In this document: positions 49,101-56,804 of the stretch, in pieces | Layout of the letters: each line of letters opens with the position of its first letter | Position numbering within the stretch: position 1 is the first letter of the stretch | From: Mycobacterium sp. Root135 | Lineage (GTDB): Bacteria; Actinomycetota; Actinomycetes; Mycobacteriales; Mycobacteriaceae | Assembly (NCBI RefSeq): GCF_001426545.1 | Contig: NZ_LMEZ01000008.1 | Location: 166,889-230,888, forward strand | Length of the DNA: 64,000 nucleotides | Direction: 5' to 3' | The notes under the pieces: generated by a model | Database searches by the model: none | Told to the model about the DNA's origin: nothing | What the model saw: the letters and a program-made list of their open reading frames with translations, nothing else | Program-made: the position numbers and the translations under genes

Positions 49101-50076
49101 GGCCGGTGACGGCACCGAGCTGGCTCGCGGAAAGGATCTGGAAGCGCTGCAGGAACGACTTGCTGCGCCGGTCCGCGACGCCGTCGCCGAGGCCTTCGCA
49201 GGCAAGCTCGAACGCACCGGTCTGCGGGCGTGGCCCGACGACCTCGCCGAACTCCCGCGCGTGGTGGAGACGGCCGGTGGCGGGCGCGCGGTGCGCGGCT
49301 ACCCGGCGCTGGTCGACAACGGAACCACGGTCGACGTGCGGGTGTTCGCCACCGCCGCCGAGCAGACCGCCGCCGCCGGGCTCGGGACCCGGCGCCTGCT
49401 TCGGCTGTCGACGCCGTCGCCGACGAAGGCCCTCGAGAAACAGCTGGACACGCGAAAGCGCCTGGTGCTCGGCAGCAATCCGGACGGTTCGCTGGCCGCG
49501 CTGCTCGACGATTGCGCCGACGCCGCCGTGGCCGCCCTCGCGCCGAAGCCGGTGTGGAGCCGCGCCGAATTCACCGCGCTGCGGGACCGGGTCGCCGCGT
49601 CGATCGCCCCCACCACTCGCGACGTGCTCAACCGGGCCGAACGCGTGCTGGCGGCACTGCACGAACTTCAGGTCGCCATACCCGCCACGCCACCACCCGC
49701 CCACGCCGACGCCGTCGCGGACATCCGCGCGCAACTGGCGGCGCTGCTACCCAAGGGCTTCGTCGTGGCCACCGGGGCGACGCACCTGCTCGACCTGGCC
49801 CGCTACCTGACCGCCGTGGGCCGTCGGCTCGAACGGCTGCCGCAGGGCCTGGTCGCCGACCGCGAGCGGATGGTCCGGGTTCACCAACTGCAGGACGCAT
49901 ACGACGAACTGGTCGCGGCGCTTTCGCCGGCGCGGGCCGCAGCCGACGACGTGCGGGACGTAGCGCGCTTGATCGAGGAGTTCCGGGTGAGTCTGTGGGC
50001 GCAGCAGCTCGGCACCGCGAGACCGGTCAGCGAGCAGCGGATCTACCGCGCGATCGACGCCATCACCCAGTCATAG
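46162..50076 (+). CDS. hrpA: ATP-dependent DEAH-box RNA helicase HrpA
   Basis: 1,304 aa, essentially the length of E. coli HrpA. Helicase motifs in order: GETGSGKTTQLPK (I), HTQPRRLAARTV (Ia), DEAHERSLNIDF (II), TSATIEPGRF (III), VLVFLSGEREIRDT (IV), ATNVAETSLTVPGIRYVVD (V) and SQASAAQRAGRSGRTAPG (VI). After these come the winged-helix/HA2 region and OB domain, then the long C-terminal DUF3418 region with the usual 'SLPKDLRRNFVPAPD' stretch. HrpA unwinds RNA and is linked with rescue of stalled ribosomes. Start is GTG 46162. A strong hairpin follows four bases after the stop. Confidence 0.95.
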   Translation: MSGDELRDLRARLDGLTIRDADRLRRRLRGSGGNPETLAKLAAQFTTAEALVATRLAAVPEISYPDLPVSEKRHDIAAAIRDHQVVVVAGETGSGKTTQLPKICLELGRGIRGTIGHTQPRRLAARTVGQRIADELRVPLGEAVGYTVRFNDHASDRTLVKLMTDGILLAEIQRDRRLLRYDTLILDEAHERSLNIDFLLGYLRELLPQRPDLKVIVTSATIEPGRFAAHFGGAGGAAPIVEVSGRTYPVEIRYRPLELPVATSDEDDPDDPDQDVIRTEVRDQTEAIVDAVRELESEPRGDVLVFLSGEREIRDTAEALREALNPNTEVLPLYARLPTAEQQKVFQPGRSARRIVLATNVAETSLTVPGIRYVVDPGTARISRYSRRTKVQRLPIEPISQASAAQRAGRSGRTAPGVCIRLYSEADFELRPRYTDPEILRTNLAAVILQMAALSLGDIENFPFLDPPDARSIRDGVQLLRELGAFDGEGAITELGRRLAKLPLDPRVGRMILAAEAEGCVREVLVLAAALSIPDPRERPSDHEEAARQKHVRFADEFSDFSSYLNLWRYLGEQRKSLSGSAFRRMCRTEYLHYLRIREWQDLAGQLRSIARDLGIRESDDQEPADPASVHAALLAGLLSHVGLREGDGRDYAGARNSKFVLAPGSALTKKPPRWVVVAELVETSRLFGRTAARVEPEVVERVAGDLVQRTYSEPHWDAKRGAVMGYERVSLYGLPLVAHRRIGYAQVDPVVARDMFIRHALVEGDWQTRHHFYRDNTRLREELAELEERARRRDLLVDDDEVYALYDARVPPEVVSARHFDGWWKKQRHRTPDLLTFTRDDLLRNDADADQPDTWEADDLSLPLTYRFEPGREDDGVTVHVPVEVLARLGGDEFGWHVPALREELVTALIKSLPKDLRRNFVPAPDTARAVVGSLDPGAGSLLDALQRELRRRTGVLVPVDAFDLGKIPDHLRVTFAVEAGDGTELARGKDLEALQERLAAPVRDAVAEAFAGKLERTGLRAWPDDLAELPRVVETAGGGRAVRGYPALVDNGTTVDVRVFATAAEQTAAAGLGTRRLLRLSTPSPTKALEKQLDTRKRLVLGSNPDGSLAALLDDCADAAVAALAPKPVWSRAEFTALRDRVAASIAPTTRDVLNRAERVLAALHELQVAIPATPPPAHADAVADIRAQLAALLPKGFVVATGATHLLDLARYLTAVGRRLERLPQGLVADRERMVRVHQLQDAYDELVAALSPARAAADDVRDVARLIEEFRVSLWAQQLGTARPVSEQRIYRAIDAITQS

Positions 50077-50079
50077 CGC

Positions 50080-50116
50080 ACGAAGAAGGGGCACCCGCAG
50101 TGCGGGTACCCCTTCG
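50080..50116. terminator. Bidirectional hairpin terminator between hrpA and a small secreted-protein gene
   Basis: AAGGGGCACCCGC and GCGGGTACCCCTT form a 13-base-pair stem with one mismatch and a short loop; ACGAA/TTCGT extends it. It sits between the convergent hrpA stop (50076) and the stop of the minus-strand gene at 50129. There is no long T tract, so its strength is uncertain. Confidence 0.65.
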
Positions 50117-50128
50117 TTGCGATCTGCT

Positions 50129-50305
50129 TTAGCGGCTCTGGTGCACCGTCGTGTCGACGTGCGGCACGTAGACATCTTGCGTGATGTCATTGATGAACGC
50201 GTGGTGGTCGATGTCGGCCTGCGCGGCACCCGAGAGACCCAGGGCGCTGGCGGCAAGTCCACCGGCGATGATCGTGGCAAAGCCAAACTTCTGCATCTTC
50301 TTCAT
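50129..50305 (-). CDS. Tiny secreted protein with DHHxxxNDI motif (paralogue A)
   Basis: 58 aa from ATG 50305, chosen because GAAGGG lies nine bases upstream. The signal peptide is MKKMQKFGFATIIAGGLAAS followed by ALGLSGAAQA with an AQA cleavage site, leaving a mature chain of about 28 residues containing DIDHHAFINDITQDV and ending HQSR. The start (KFGFATI) and the DHHxxxNDIxQxV core are shared with the protein at 51857-52060, so the two are paralogues. I recognise no function. The His-rich acidic mature part might bind a metal, but that is only a suggestion. Confidence 0.75.
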   Translation of the reverse strand: MKKMQKFGFATIIAGGLAASALGLSGAAQADIDHHAFINDITQDVYVPHVDTTVHQSR

Positions 50306-50552
50306 GATGTTCATCCCTTCATCTGGAACGTGTTCGTTTCGTGGCCTGCTTGCCGCGATTCGGACGCTCATCCGGTTCGGAGTTTCCTTCGCGCCGGTCT
50401 AAAGGGTTGAACCTGCGCCGCCCGGGATTCATTTCCGACTGTGTGCGGTGCCACATCGGCGCGGCCCGGCGGAATGGCCTGCGCGCCAATGTCGTTGATA
50501 GAGAAGTTGAATGAAAGACAACTGCCGCGAGAGCGGCTCGAAGGATGTGCTC

Positions 50553-50774
50553 ATGCACTTCACAGCCCGTTACTTGACCCCACTGGCCGTGGCAGGGGGC
50601 TCCGCCCTCGCGATCGCCATGTCACCCGCCGCGGCCGCAGCACCGCTCAGCTGCACCGACGTCGGCTCAGCGACGCAGTGCGTGTCCCCGGGAAACAGTC
50701 AGATCACCGCGAACGCGCCGGTGGTGCAGCAGCAGCAGTGGCCCGAGTTCATCATCATTCACCGCAACCGCTGA
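50553..50774 (+). CDS. Small secreted protein with a two-cysteine loop
   Basis: 73 aa from ATG 50553, with GAAGGA seven bases upstream; an in-frame ATG at 50511 would add a charged 14-residue prefix that spoils the signal peptide. The signal peptide (MHFTARYLTPLAVAGGSALA...) ends at an Ala-rich site, and the mature part of about 43 residues has LSCTDVGSATQCVSPGNSQI, whose two Cys probably form a disulfide, and a Gln-rich, aromatic tail. Similar short exported proteins with CxxxGxxTQCxSPGN are common in mycobacteria as far as I recall. Function unknown. It lies between the two DHH paralogues. Confidence 0.75.
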   Translation: MHFTARYLTPLAVAGGSALAIAMSPAAAAAPLSCTDVGSATQCVSPGNSQITANAPVVQQQQWPEFIIIHRNR

Positions 50775-50780
50775 TGACCG

Positions 50781-51662
50781 TCACGAGGTGAGTGCGCGGA
50801 CCTCGCCCGCCGTTGCGATGAATTCGGCCATCCGGTCGGCCGAGTCCAGCGGCTGGAGTGCGACCGCGTCCACGCCGGCGGCCAGGTAGGGCGCCAGCCC
50901 GTCGCCGATCTGCGTGGCCGTACCGCCCACCCCGAACACGCCCCCGGTGGGCACCTCCTGGCGCGCCGCTTCGTCGGCAAGCCGCCGCTCGGCGCCGTCA
51001 CCAGGGGCGCAGGCCAGGAAGAGTGTCGTGTTGAAGGGGCGGTCACCAGCTTCGGCTCGTCCGTCGGCGACGTGGCGCAATGCCTCGCCCACCGTGTGGG
51101 TGGCGTACCTGCTGTCGAGCAGGACCCCGTCGGCGATCTCGCCGGCCAGCCGCAGCGTCTTCGGCCCGGTGCCGCCGATCAGGATTGGGTACGGGATCGC
51201 ACTCGGGTAGTCCAGGCGCACCTTCGACAACCGCACGTAGCGACCGTCCGCGGTGACTTCCTCACCGCTCAAGAGCGCCCTCAGTGCGGTCACGTATTCG
51301 CGCAGCAGGGTCAGCGGAGAGTCGACGGCGGCACCCGCCTGCCGCATCCAGCTCTGCACACCATGGCCGACGGCGACGCGGGTCCGCCCGGGGAACATCG
51401 CGTCCAGCGTGGCGAATTCCATGGCGGCTGCGGTGACGTTGCGCAGCGGAGCCGGAATCAAGCCGATGCCGATGTTGAGTCGCTCCGTCGCGGCGAGGGC
51501 GACGGCGACCTGGGCGATGCCGCCCTGCTGAAAGCAGTCCTCCCACAGCCACAGTTCGTCGACTCCTGCCGCCTCCGCCGCGGTCGCGACGCCTCGGAGG
51601 CCGTGTGGGTGGAAGTCCGGGCGGAAGATCACGCCGAGTCGTGTGGTCACGATCACCATCAT
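50781..51662 (-). CDS. LLM-family (luciferase-like, probably F420-dependent) oxidoreductase
   Basis: About 293 aa of the bacterial luciferase-like TIM-barrel family. Typical parts are RLGVIFRPDFHPHGLRGVA, ELWLWEDCFQQGG, LNIGIGLIPAPLRNVTAAA, ATLDAMFPGRTRVAVGHGV and PILIGGTGPKTLRLAGEIAD. In mycobacteria most such proteins use coenzyme F420 rather than FMN. Substrate unknown. Two adjacent ATG codons (51662 and 51659) are both possible starts. The gene converges on the small secreted-protein gene at 50553 with a six-base gap. Confidence 0.85.
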   Translation of the reverse strand: MMVIVTTRLGVIFRPDFHPHGLRGVATAAEAAGVDELWLWEDCFQQGGIAQVAVALAATERLNIGIGLIPAPLRNVTAAAMEFATLDAMFPGRTRVAVGHGVQSWMRQAGAAVDSPLTLLREYVTALRALLSGEEVTADGRYVRLSKVRLDYPSAIPYPILIGGTGPKTLRLAGEIADGVLLDSRYATHTVGEALRHVADGRAEAGDRPFNTTLFLACAPGDGAERRLADEAARQEVPTGGVFGVGGTATQIGDGLAPYLAAGVDAVALQPLDSADRMAEFIATAGEVRALTS

Positions 51663-51856
51663 GCGCGACCTGCCGACAGGCCAAACGGCCGCTGTCGCGT
51701 GGTGCGCCTGGACCGTTTGCTAGATCGGCTAGACACTTTTCAAATCGACGCGTTCCTGCCATCCGGCGGTCAATTGCCGCCACCGGAATTACTTCGCTGA
51801 ACTGGCTGTTGTAGCCATCAGCACACCAAGAGGATCTAGAAAGAAGGGCTCACCCC

Positions 51857-52060
51857 GTGAAGAAGTTCGGATTTGCCACCATCGCCGCCACCGCATTCGC
51901 CGCCGCCCTCGTCGGGCTGGCCGGGCCCGCCGCCGCAGCCCCCGTCGTCAACCCGGCTCAGGTCGGATACTCCGCTGGCATCGACCACCACCAGTGGGTC
52001 AACGACATCCAGCAGCAGGTGAACCGGCCGCCGGTTGCCATCGTGGGCAACGGCCGCTAA
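51857..52060 (+). CDS. Tiny secreted protein with DHHxxxNDI motif (paralogue B)
   Basis: 67 aa. The signal peptide MKKFGFATIAATAFAAALVG continues to GPAAAA, leaving about 40 mature residues with GIDHHQWVNDIQQQV and RPPVAIVGNGR. It shares the start KFGFATI and the core DHHxxxNDIxQxVxxP with the protein encoded at 50129-50305, on the opposite strand. A clear SD (AGAAAGAAGG) precedes the ATG. It is followed by a textbook terminator, which suggests a short single-gene transcript. Function unknown. Confidence 0.78.
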   Translation: MKKFGFATIAATAFAAALVGLAGPAAAAPVVNPAQVGYSAGIDHHQWVNDIQQQVNRPPVAIVGNGR

Positions 52061-52075
52061 TCAGGCGCCGACCAA

Positions 52076-52108
52076 GGAGGGGCACCCGGAAACGGGTGCC
52101 CCTCTTTT
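52076..52108 (+). terminator. Rho-independent terminator after the small secreted-protein gene
   Basis: GAGGGGCACCCG and CGGGTGCCCCTC form a perfect 12-base-pair stem with a GAAA tetraloop, followed by TTTT. It starts about 15 bases after the stop at 52060. Such a canonical intrinsic terminator is uncommon in mycobacteria. It may also help to stop the convergent MOSC gene. Confidence 0.88.
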
Positions 52109-52137
52109 CATGGGTCGACTACGTGTTCTTGGGCCGT

Positions 52138-52788
52138 CTACGTGGCCGCCGCGCGTTTGCGCGCCAGCGCCTTGATGTCCTCCGGCAGCGCGTCCGCCAC
52201 CAGGATCTCCGGCAACAGGTCCTTCTCGAGCAGTAACGCGCGGTAGACCACGCCGATGGTGACACCGTGCGGCGGCCGCTCGACCACGTTGACGCCATCC
52301 CCGGCGGACACCAATCCTGGTTCGATCACGCGCAGGTAGGCGCCGGGGGTGCCGCCGCGGGCGAAGGTCTTGATCCAGCCGTCGACCCCGAGTCGGGTGG
52401 CGAACGTCTTGCACGGCGTCCGCGGACTGGTCACCTCGAGAAGCACGCCGTCGGTGCCAACGCGCCACCGCTCGCCGATGACCGCTCCGGTGACGTCGAC
52501 GCCCGCCGTCGTGAGGTTCTCTCCGAACATGCCGTTGGTCAGTTCGCGGTCCAGGTGCGCCGCCCAGGTGTCCAAATCTTCACGGGCATAGGCGTAGACG
52601 GCCTGATCGTCACCGCCGTGGAGCTTGCGGTTGCCGATCACGTCGCCGACGATGCCGCTGCCGAGACCGCCGCGCATCGGGCCAGGTGCCCGGACGGCGA
52701 CCGCCTCGCTCGTCGGACGCTTGTCGATTCCCGTCTTGGGTCCGCCGGGGTCCTGCTGGGTGCGGTTGACCGTCAATACCGATGACAC
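52138..52788 (-). CDS. MOSC-domain protein (YiiM-like)
   Basis: About 216 aa from GTG 52788 (read as MSSVLTVNRT). MOSC features are GNRKLHGGDDQAVYAYAREDLD, the MFGENLTTAGVDV stretch and SPRTPCKTFATRLG with the conserved Cys. These resemble YiiM, a molybdenum-cofactor protein that detoxifies N-hydroxylated bases. The start is uncertain: the only SD-like GGGGA touches the GTG. The open frame continues well upstream into the next gene without family similarity, so a longer start is rejected. Confidence 0.82.
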   Translation of the reverse strand: MSSVLTVNRTQQDPGGPKTGIDKRPTSEAVAVRAPGPMRGGLGSGIVGDVIGNRKLHGGDDQAVYAYAREDLDTWAAHLDRELTNGMFGENLTTAGVDVTGAVIGERWRVGTDGVLLEVTSPRTPCKTFATRLGVDGWIKTFARGGTPGAYLRVIEPGLVSAGDGVNVVERPPHGVTIGVVYRALLLEKDLLPEILVADALPEDIKALARKRAAAT

Positions 52789-52813
52789 TCCCCGAGGGTA
52801 GAGCGCGCCGGGG

Positions 52814-53545
52814 CTAACCGCCGTTCTGGGCTGCCGCCGCGTCACGCAGGATCTGCTGTAGCCGATCAAGGGGGTCACCGACGCCGGGGTTGAGCCGCAG
52901 CTGCGCGTCGGGCTGGGTCGACCCGGGGACCGACGGCGGTGGTGGTGGTGGTGGTGGTGGTGGTGCCGCCGGCGGTGGTGGAGGTGGTGGCGGGGGGAGC
53001 GCCGAGACGGCGTCGATCTTGGCGTTGAGGCGGGCCACGGTGGCCTCGAGCACGGCGCGACGGTCGGGGTCGGCGTCGGTGCTGCCCGTGAAGCATCCGT
53101 CGGGTGCGTCGTCGACGACGGCCAACGCGCTGCGATACCAGCCGACGGCGGCACCGTCGAACTTCTCGGCCGCCCGGTCGCCGAGGGTCTCCCTGACCAG
53201 TTCGAGGTTGACCCGCACCGGGCACGACTGCGCCTGCGCGGTCTGCAACAAGGCCGCGGCGAACTGCCCGTCTGCCTCGGTGAGGCGGTCTTTCAGGACG
53301 GCGAGTGTGCCTGCGGCGAAACGGGTTCGGGCCGGCTCGACGACGTCGAGCACGCTCAGCGTCGCGACGTCACGGCCCAGGGCGTCGGTGTTCCGCTCGG
53401 CGAAGTCGGTGGCCACGGACCCGCCCGCGGCGACGACGGTCCACAGCTTCAGCAGCGCGACGACCACCACCAGCGACACCGGCGCTGAAGACACCAGCAG
53501 TCGTACACGTAGCGAACCCCGCTTCCACCAACGTCGTTGGCTCAT
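52814..53545 (-). CDS. Membrane-anchored protein with polyproline linker, last gene of the MoxR operon
   Basis: 243 aa with a basic N-terminus, one membrane helix (VSLVVVVALLKLWTVVAAGG), a helical soluble domain of about 140 residues that may hold TPR-like repeats (FAAALLQTAQAQSCPVRVNL, WYRSALAVVDDAPDGCF), and then two long proline runs separated by PAAP before a short helical tail. The proline runs come from a GGT-rich triplet repeat. It overlaps the preceding vWA gene by four bases. Its role is unknown; in MoxR operons such proteins are thought to work with the vWA proteins at the membrane. Confidence 0.75.
   Translation of the reverse strand: MSQRRWWKRGSLRVRLLVSSAPVSLVVVVALLKLWTVVAAGGSVATDFAERNTDALGRDVATLSVLDVVEPARTRFAAGTLAVLKDRLTEADGQFAAALLQTAQAQSCPVRVNLELVRETLGDRAAEKFDGAAVGWYRSALAVVDDAPDGCFTGSTDADPDRRAVLEATVARLNAKIDAVSALPPPPPPPPPAAPPPPPPPPPPSVPGSTQPDAQLRLNPGVGDPLDRLQQILRDAAAAQNGG
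52935..52998 (+). repeat. GGT-type triplet repeat encoding polyproline
   Basis: A run of GGT/GGC triplets with one GCCGCC break, read on the minus strand as CCA/CCG/CCC proline codons (about ten prolines, PAAP, then about ten more). Triplet slippage would change linker length without shifting the frame. Confidence 0.8.
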
Positions 53546-54519
53546 ACGGTCACGCTCGCATTGGTCAGCCGCGTCCGTCGGAACTCACGGAGCACGTAGT
53601 AGAGCTCGAGGAGCACCAGCACCGCGGCCAACGCCGCCGGTGCCCAGTAGAGCTCCGTGCGGCTCGCGGTGCCGCTGCCGACGGTGGCCGGATCGTCGCC
53701 GGTGGGTTCGGCGGGCAGCACCGAGGTCAGGTCGCCGACACCGCTGCGCAGTGCGTACGGGACGCCGATCTGATCGGCGACGCCACGCAGCGTCGCCTCG
53801 TCCACCGGGGATCGTGTGACGTCCGTGCCGGGAATCGGACCGCCCGCGGCGCTGCCGTAGCCGAGCACGGCCCCGCCGTCGACCGCACCCTCTGGCAAGT
53901 TGAAGTCGCGCGGCGGCAACGCCGCCTCGGCAGCGCCGGCACCAAGGTAGAACACCAGATTCTTCGCCCGCGGATACTGCTGGACGGCCCCGATCAGCTG
54001 GTAGCGCAACATGTTTCCGGCCGCCCCCGCGTTGGTGGCGGTGACGGCGTCGGGGCTGACCGGATAGGGCGCCAATACCGACGCCACCGGACGCAGGCTC
54101 CAGGTGTCCGCCGACAGGGGCCAATCCAACGCCGCCCGGCTCGCGAAGGAGATGACGGCGACGCGGGCGTCGGGGTACCGGTCGAGCAGTTCGGCGACGT
54201 CGCCCCGCGCCGCGGTCATCCTCGACGACCCGTCGGGTCCGTCTGCGACGCTCATGTCGGGGGACCGGTCGACGACGAGGAAGACGTTGGGCGCCTGCGA
54301 ATCCGCGACGCGGGTGTTCTCCGCCGAGGGGTCCAGTACGGGCCGGGCCGCGCTCGCGACGAGCAGGAGCGCCGCGAGCGTGAGACCCGCCCAGCGCCAC
54401 AGGATCCCGCGGGTGCGGGCCGCCGAGGTGAGCCGGCGCAGCGCCGCGATGCGGGCCACCAGGATGATCGCGGCGACGGCGGCCAGCAGCAACGGAGGCA
54501 ACACGGGTTGAAACGTCAT
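53542..54519 (-). CDS. von Willebrand factor A-like membrane protein of the MoxR operon
   Basis: 325 aa from ATG 54519 (MTFQPVLPPLL), which overlaps the previous stop (ATGA). Two N-terminal membrane helices and one near the C-terminus (APAALAAVLVLLELYYVL) frame a vWA-like domain. The metal site begins NVFLVVDRSPDMSV, an imperfect MIDAS (DxSxS with the last Ser replaced), followed by MTAARGDVAELLDRYPDARVAVISFAS. BatA/BatB-like proteins of MoxR operons are thought to help assemble envelope or metal-containing complexes. Confidence 0.8.
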   Translation of the reverse strand: MTFQPVLPPLLLAAVAAIILVARIAALRRLTSAARTRGILWRWAGLTLAALLLVASAARPVLDPSAENTRVADSQAPNVFLVVDRSPDMSVADGPDGSSRMTAARGDVAELLDRYPDARVAVISFASRAALDWPLSADTWSLRPVASVLAPYPVSPDAVTATNAGAAGNMLRYQLIGAVQQYPRAKNLVFYLGAGAAEAALPPRDFNLPEGAVDGGAVLGYGSAAGGPIPGTDVTRSPVDEATLRGVADQIGVPYALRSGVGDLTSVLPAEPTGDDPATVGSGTASRTELYWAPAALAAVLVLLELYYVLREFRRTRLTNASVTV

Positions 54520-55484
54520 CGGCGCTGCACCATCGGCCATCCGGCCAACGCCACCGCCGCCGCGAGTGCAATGAGCACGGGAACGTCCGGGGTCTCGGGC
54601 GCGGTCGCGCCGTCGGCCTCCTCGCTGAACTTGGCGGCCGGTGGATGGTCACGAATGTCGTCGAGGCTCGCGACCACACTAGGCCCCGCGGGCAGCGCTC
54701 GTCCGCCGGTGGCACCGGCCAGCGACGCGAGGCCACCCGAATCCTGGCCGGTGATCACGGCGTTGAGCTGCACGCCGCCGGTGGCCGCGAGGTCGCGCAG
54801 CCGGTCGGCGGTGAACAACGCCGGGCCACCGGACGGCGCAGTGTCTGGCCCGACGTAGATCAACGAACGGCGCTGCGCGGTGGTCTGTTCGAAGTCCGGA
54901 AACCCGGTCAGGCACAACGTCAGCAGGTCGTCCAGGTTGGCGGAGTAGTCCACGTAGGACACCGGGGCAGAGAACGCCGCGACGTCACCGCGTTGGTCGG
55001 CGGGCCTGGCGTAATCCGACAGTGTCTGCTTCGCGTACTGATAGTCCCGGGTCAGCGGGATCACCCGGCGATTCGACGACGTCATGCCGATGCGCTGGGT
55101 TCCGAAGGTGTCGACCTGACTGGCGAAGTAGGCCAGCGCCGCGTTCACCGCCGGGTCCGTCGTGGGCGCGCCGACGCAGAGCATCACGTCCTCGGGGTCG
55201 CCCCCACCGTACTGCGTTGCCGCCGTTGGCAATCCGGTGGGGCGCGCGGCGACGATCACCGATCCGGCTAACATCACCGCGAGCAGGACGATCGTCACAA
55301 CCGCAGCGATCGTCCTGGCCCGAACGGCCCGCGCGTACTCCGGCAGCAAGGTGAGGCGTCGCGAGTTGGCCAACGGCCGCAGCCTCCGGCGTTCCGCCCG
55401 CATCGGGCGCAGCACCACCGCTGCGATGCAGGCCGCGAGGGCGACGCAGCCGACGATGACGACCAGCATCCACGTCAGGCCCAT
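54516..55484 (-). CDS. Second vWA-like membrane protein of the MoxR operon
   Basis: 322 aa with two N-terminal membrane helices (LTWMLVVIVGCVALAACIAA and TIAAVVTIVLLAVMLAGSVI) and one at the C-terminus (VPVLIALAAAVALAGWPMVQ). The periplasmic or cytoplasmic part between them has an Asp/Cys start (EDVMLCVGAPTTDPAVNAAL) where a MIDAS would be expected, but DxSxS is absent, so metal binding is doubtful. It overlaps both neighbours (four bases downstream, ten upstream), so all genes of this block are probably translated together. Confidence 0.75.
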   Translation of the reverse strand: MGLTWMLVVIVGCVALAACIAAVVLRPMRAERRRLRPLANSRRLTLLPEYARAVRARTIAAVVTIVLLAVMLAGSVIVAARPTGLPTAATQYGGGDPEDVMLCVGAPTTDPAVNAALAYFASQVDTFGTQRIGMTSSNRRVIPLTRDYQYAKQTLSDYARPADQRGDVAAFSAPVSYVDYSANLDDLLTLCLTGFPDFEQTTAQRRSLIYVGPDTAPSGGPALFTADRLRDLAATGGVQLNAVITGQDSGGLASLAGATGGRALPAGPSVVASLDDIRDHPPAAKFSEEADGATAPETPDVPVLIALAAAVALAGWPMVQRR

Positions 55485-55948
55485 GACCGGATCAGCTCCT
55501 CGGCGTCCCGACTGACCAGGCCCACGTCCAACGTCGACTCCGGGTTGAACCGGATGTCGACGAGGTTCGTCAACAGCGGTGCTGCCGAGGCAATCTCGCT
55601 GCGCTCGATACCGTCGAGCTGCATGAACTCCGCGCGGACGCCGGTCACCTGGTGCAGGAATCGTCGCACTTCGCGACTGACGGCTTCTCCTGCGGTACCG
55701 GCGGACACCTCACCCGCCCGGTAGCGATCACCGATGGCACGCACCGTCCGCGCGGCGCGGTACCGGACCATCCGGTCCCGGGCGGCCCCGACCAGCGGTA
55801 CGGTCCCCAGTCGCTTTCGCGGCATGGTGAACAGAAGCACGCCGGCGTACCACCCCACGAGGAGCGCCGACAGCGCGATCGCAAGCCAGAGCCACAGCGA
55901 CGAATACGGTGTCGGACCGATCACGTGGCGCAACAGGTCATCCGGCAC
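55475..55948 (-). CDS. Small membrane protein of the MoxR/DUF58 operon
   Basis: 157 aa with one membrane helix (LWLWLAIALSALLVGWYAGVLLF) followed by a basic, helical cytoplasmic domain (RYRAARTVRAIGDRYRAGEV). It resembles in size and place the DUF4381-like proteins that lie between the DUF58 and vWA genes in many MoxR operons. It overlaps the DUF58 stop by 11 bases and the next gene by ten. No catalytic motif is seen. Confidence 0.72.
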   Translation of the reverse strand: MPDDLLRHVIGPTPYSSLWLWLAIALSALLVGWYAGVLLFTMPRKRLGTVPLVGAARDRMVRYRAARTVRAIGDRYRAGEVSAGTAGEAVSREVRRFLHQVTGVRAEFMQLDGIERSEIASAAPLLTNLVDIRFNPESTLDVGLVSRDAEELIRSWA

Positions 55949-56804
55949 GGGCGTACACCTCGGTCATCGCGATCAGCCGGGTGCGGATGGCCGCGCTGCC
56001 GCCGATCACGGCGTGCGGTATGCCGTGTCCGACCATGAACTCCGAGAGTTGCTCGCGGCGTTGCTCTTCCGCACGGCGATACGCGTCGACCACCCCCTGG
56101 CCGAGGGCGGCTCCGCCGAAGACGAAGCGACCGTCGGCCACGTCGAAACCGTCGTCCTCGTTCGATCCGATCGCGGGCATGTCCGACACCATCGCCCACA
56201 TCACGTCGTGCCGGGCGGTAAGCCGGGTGAGCGCACCGTCGAGCCGGTCGTCGACGTCGGGCTCGTCGGACACCACGACGATCAACAGGGGGCGACGCTG
56301 ATGCCGTGCCACCCAATCCAATTGGGTGAGAACGTGACTCGGCGCCGGGCCGCTGCCGACGTGATCGTGGAACCGGTGCAACATGTGCTCGACGTGAGTC
56401 TCCCCGCGCCGCAGGCGAACGTCGACCGACCCGCGGGCGTCGCCGAACACCATGCCGATCTCGTCGGACCTCCTCAACGTGATCAAACCCATGGCACCGA
56501 TGACGTTGGCCGCCACGTCGCCCTTGAGTTCACCCGACGGCGCGGCCGCGGTCATGTTGCGCCCCGCGTCGGCCACCACCATGATCTTGTGGTGCTTCTC
56601 GGTGACGAAGCGCTTGATCAGCACCTGACCCGAACGGGCAGAGGCCTTCCAGTCGATGTCGCGGACGTCGTCGCCCTGCACGTACGGACGCAGGTCGTCG
56701 AACTCGAGGCTGCGGGTGTGCACCAGCGCGTACCGACCGCCCTCGAGCAGGCCGTTGCCGTCACGGCCGAAGTGCGCCCTGGCGCGGTCCAGATGGACGC
56801 CCAC
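55938..56804 (-). CDS. DUF58-domain protein, MoxR partner
   Basis: 288 aa. The DUF58 core motif is complete: RSLEFDDLRPYVQGDDVRDI followed by DWKASARSGQ, then VTEKHHKIMVVADAGRNM, which is a vWA-like strand. DUF58 proteins always accompany MoxR ATPases and are probably their clients or adaptors. The start lies directly next to the moxR stop (no gap), and its own end overlaps the next gene. Confidence 0.88.
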   Translation of the reverse strand: MGVHLDRARAHFGRDGNGLLEGGRYALVHTRSLEFDDLRPYVQGDDVRDIDWKASARSGQVLIKRFVTEKHHKIMVVADAGRNMTAAAPSGELKGDVAANVIGAMGLITLRRSDEIGMVFGDARGSVDVRLRRGETHVEHMLHRFHDHVGSGPAPSHVLTQLDWVARHQRRPLLIVVVSDEPDVDDRLDGALTRLTARHDVMWAMVSDMPAIGSNEDDGFDVADGRFVFGGAALGQGVVDAYRRAEEQRREQLSEFMVGHGIPHAVIGGSAAIRTRLIAMTEVYARAG

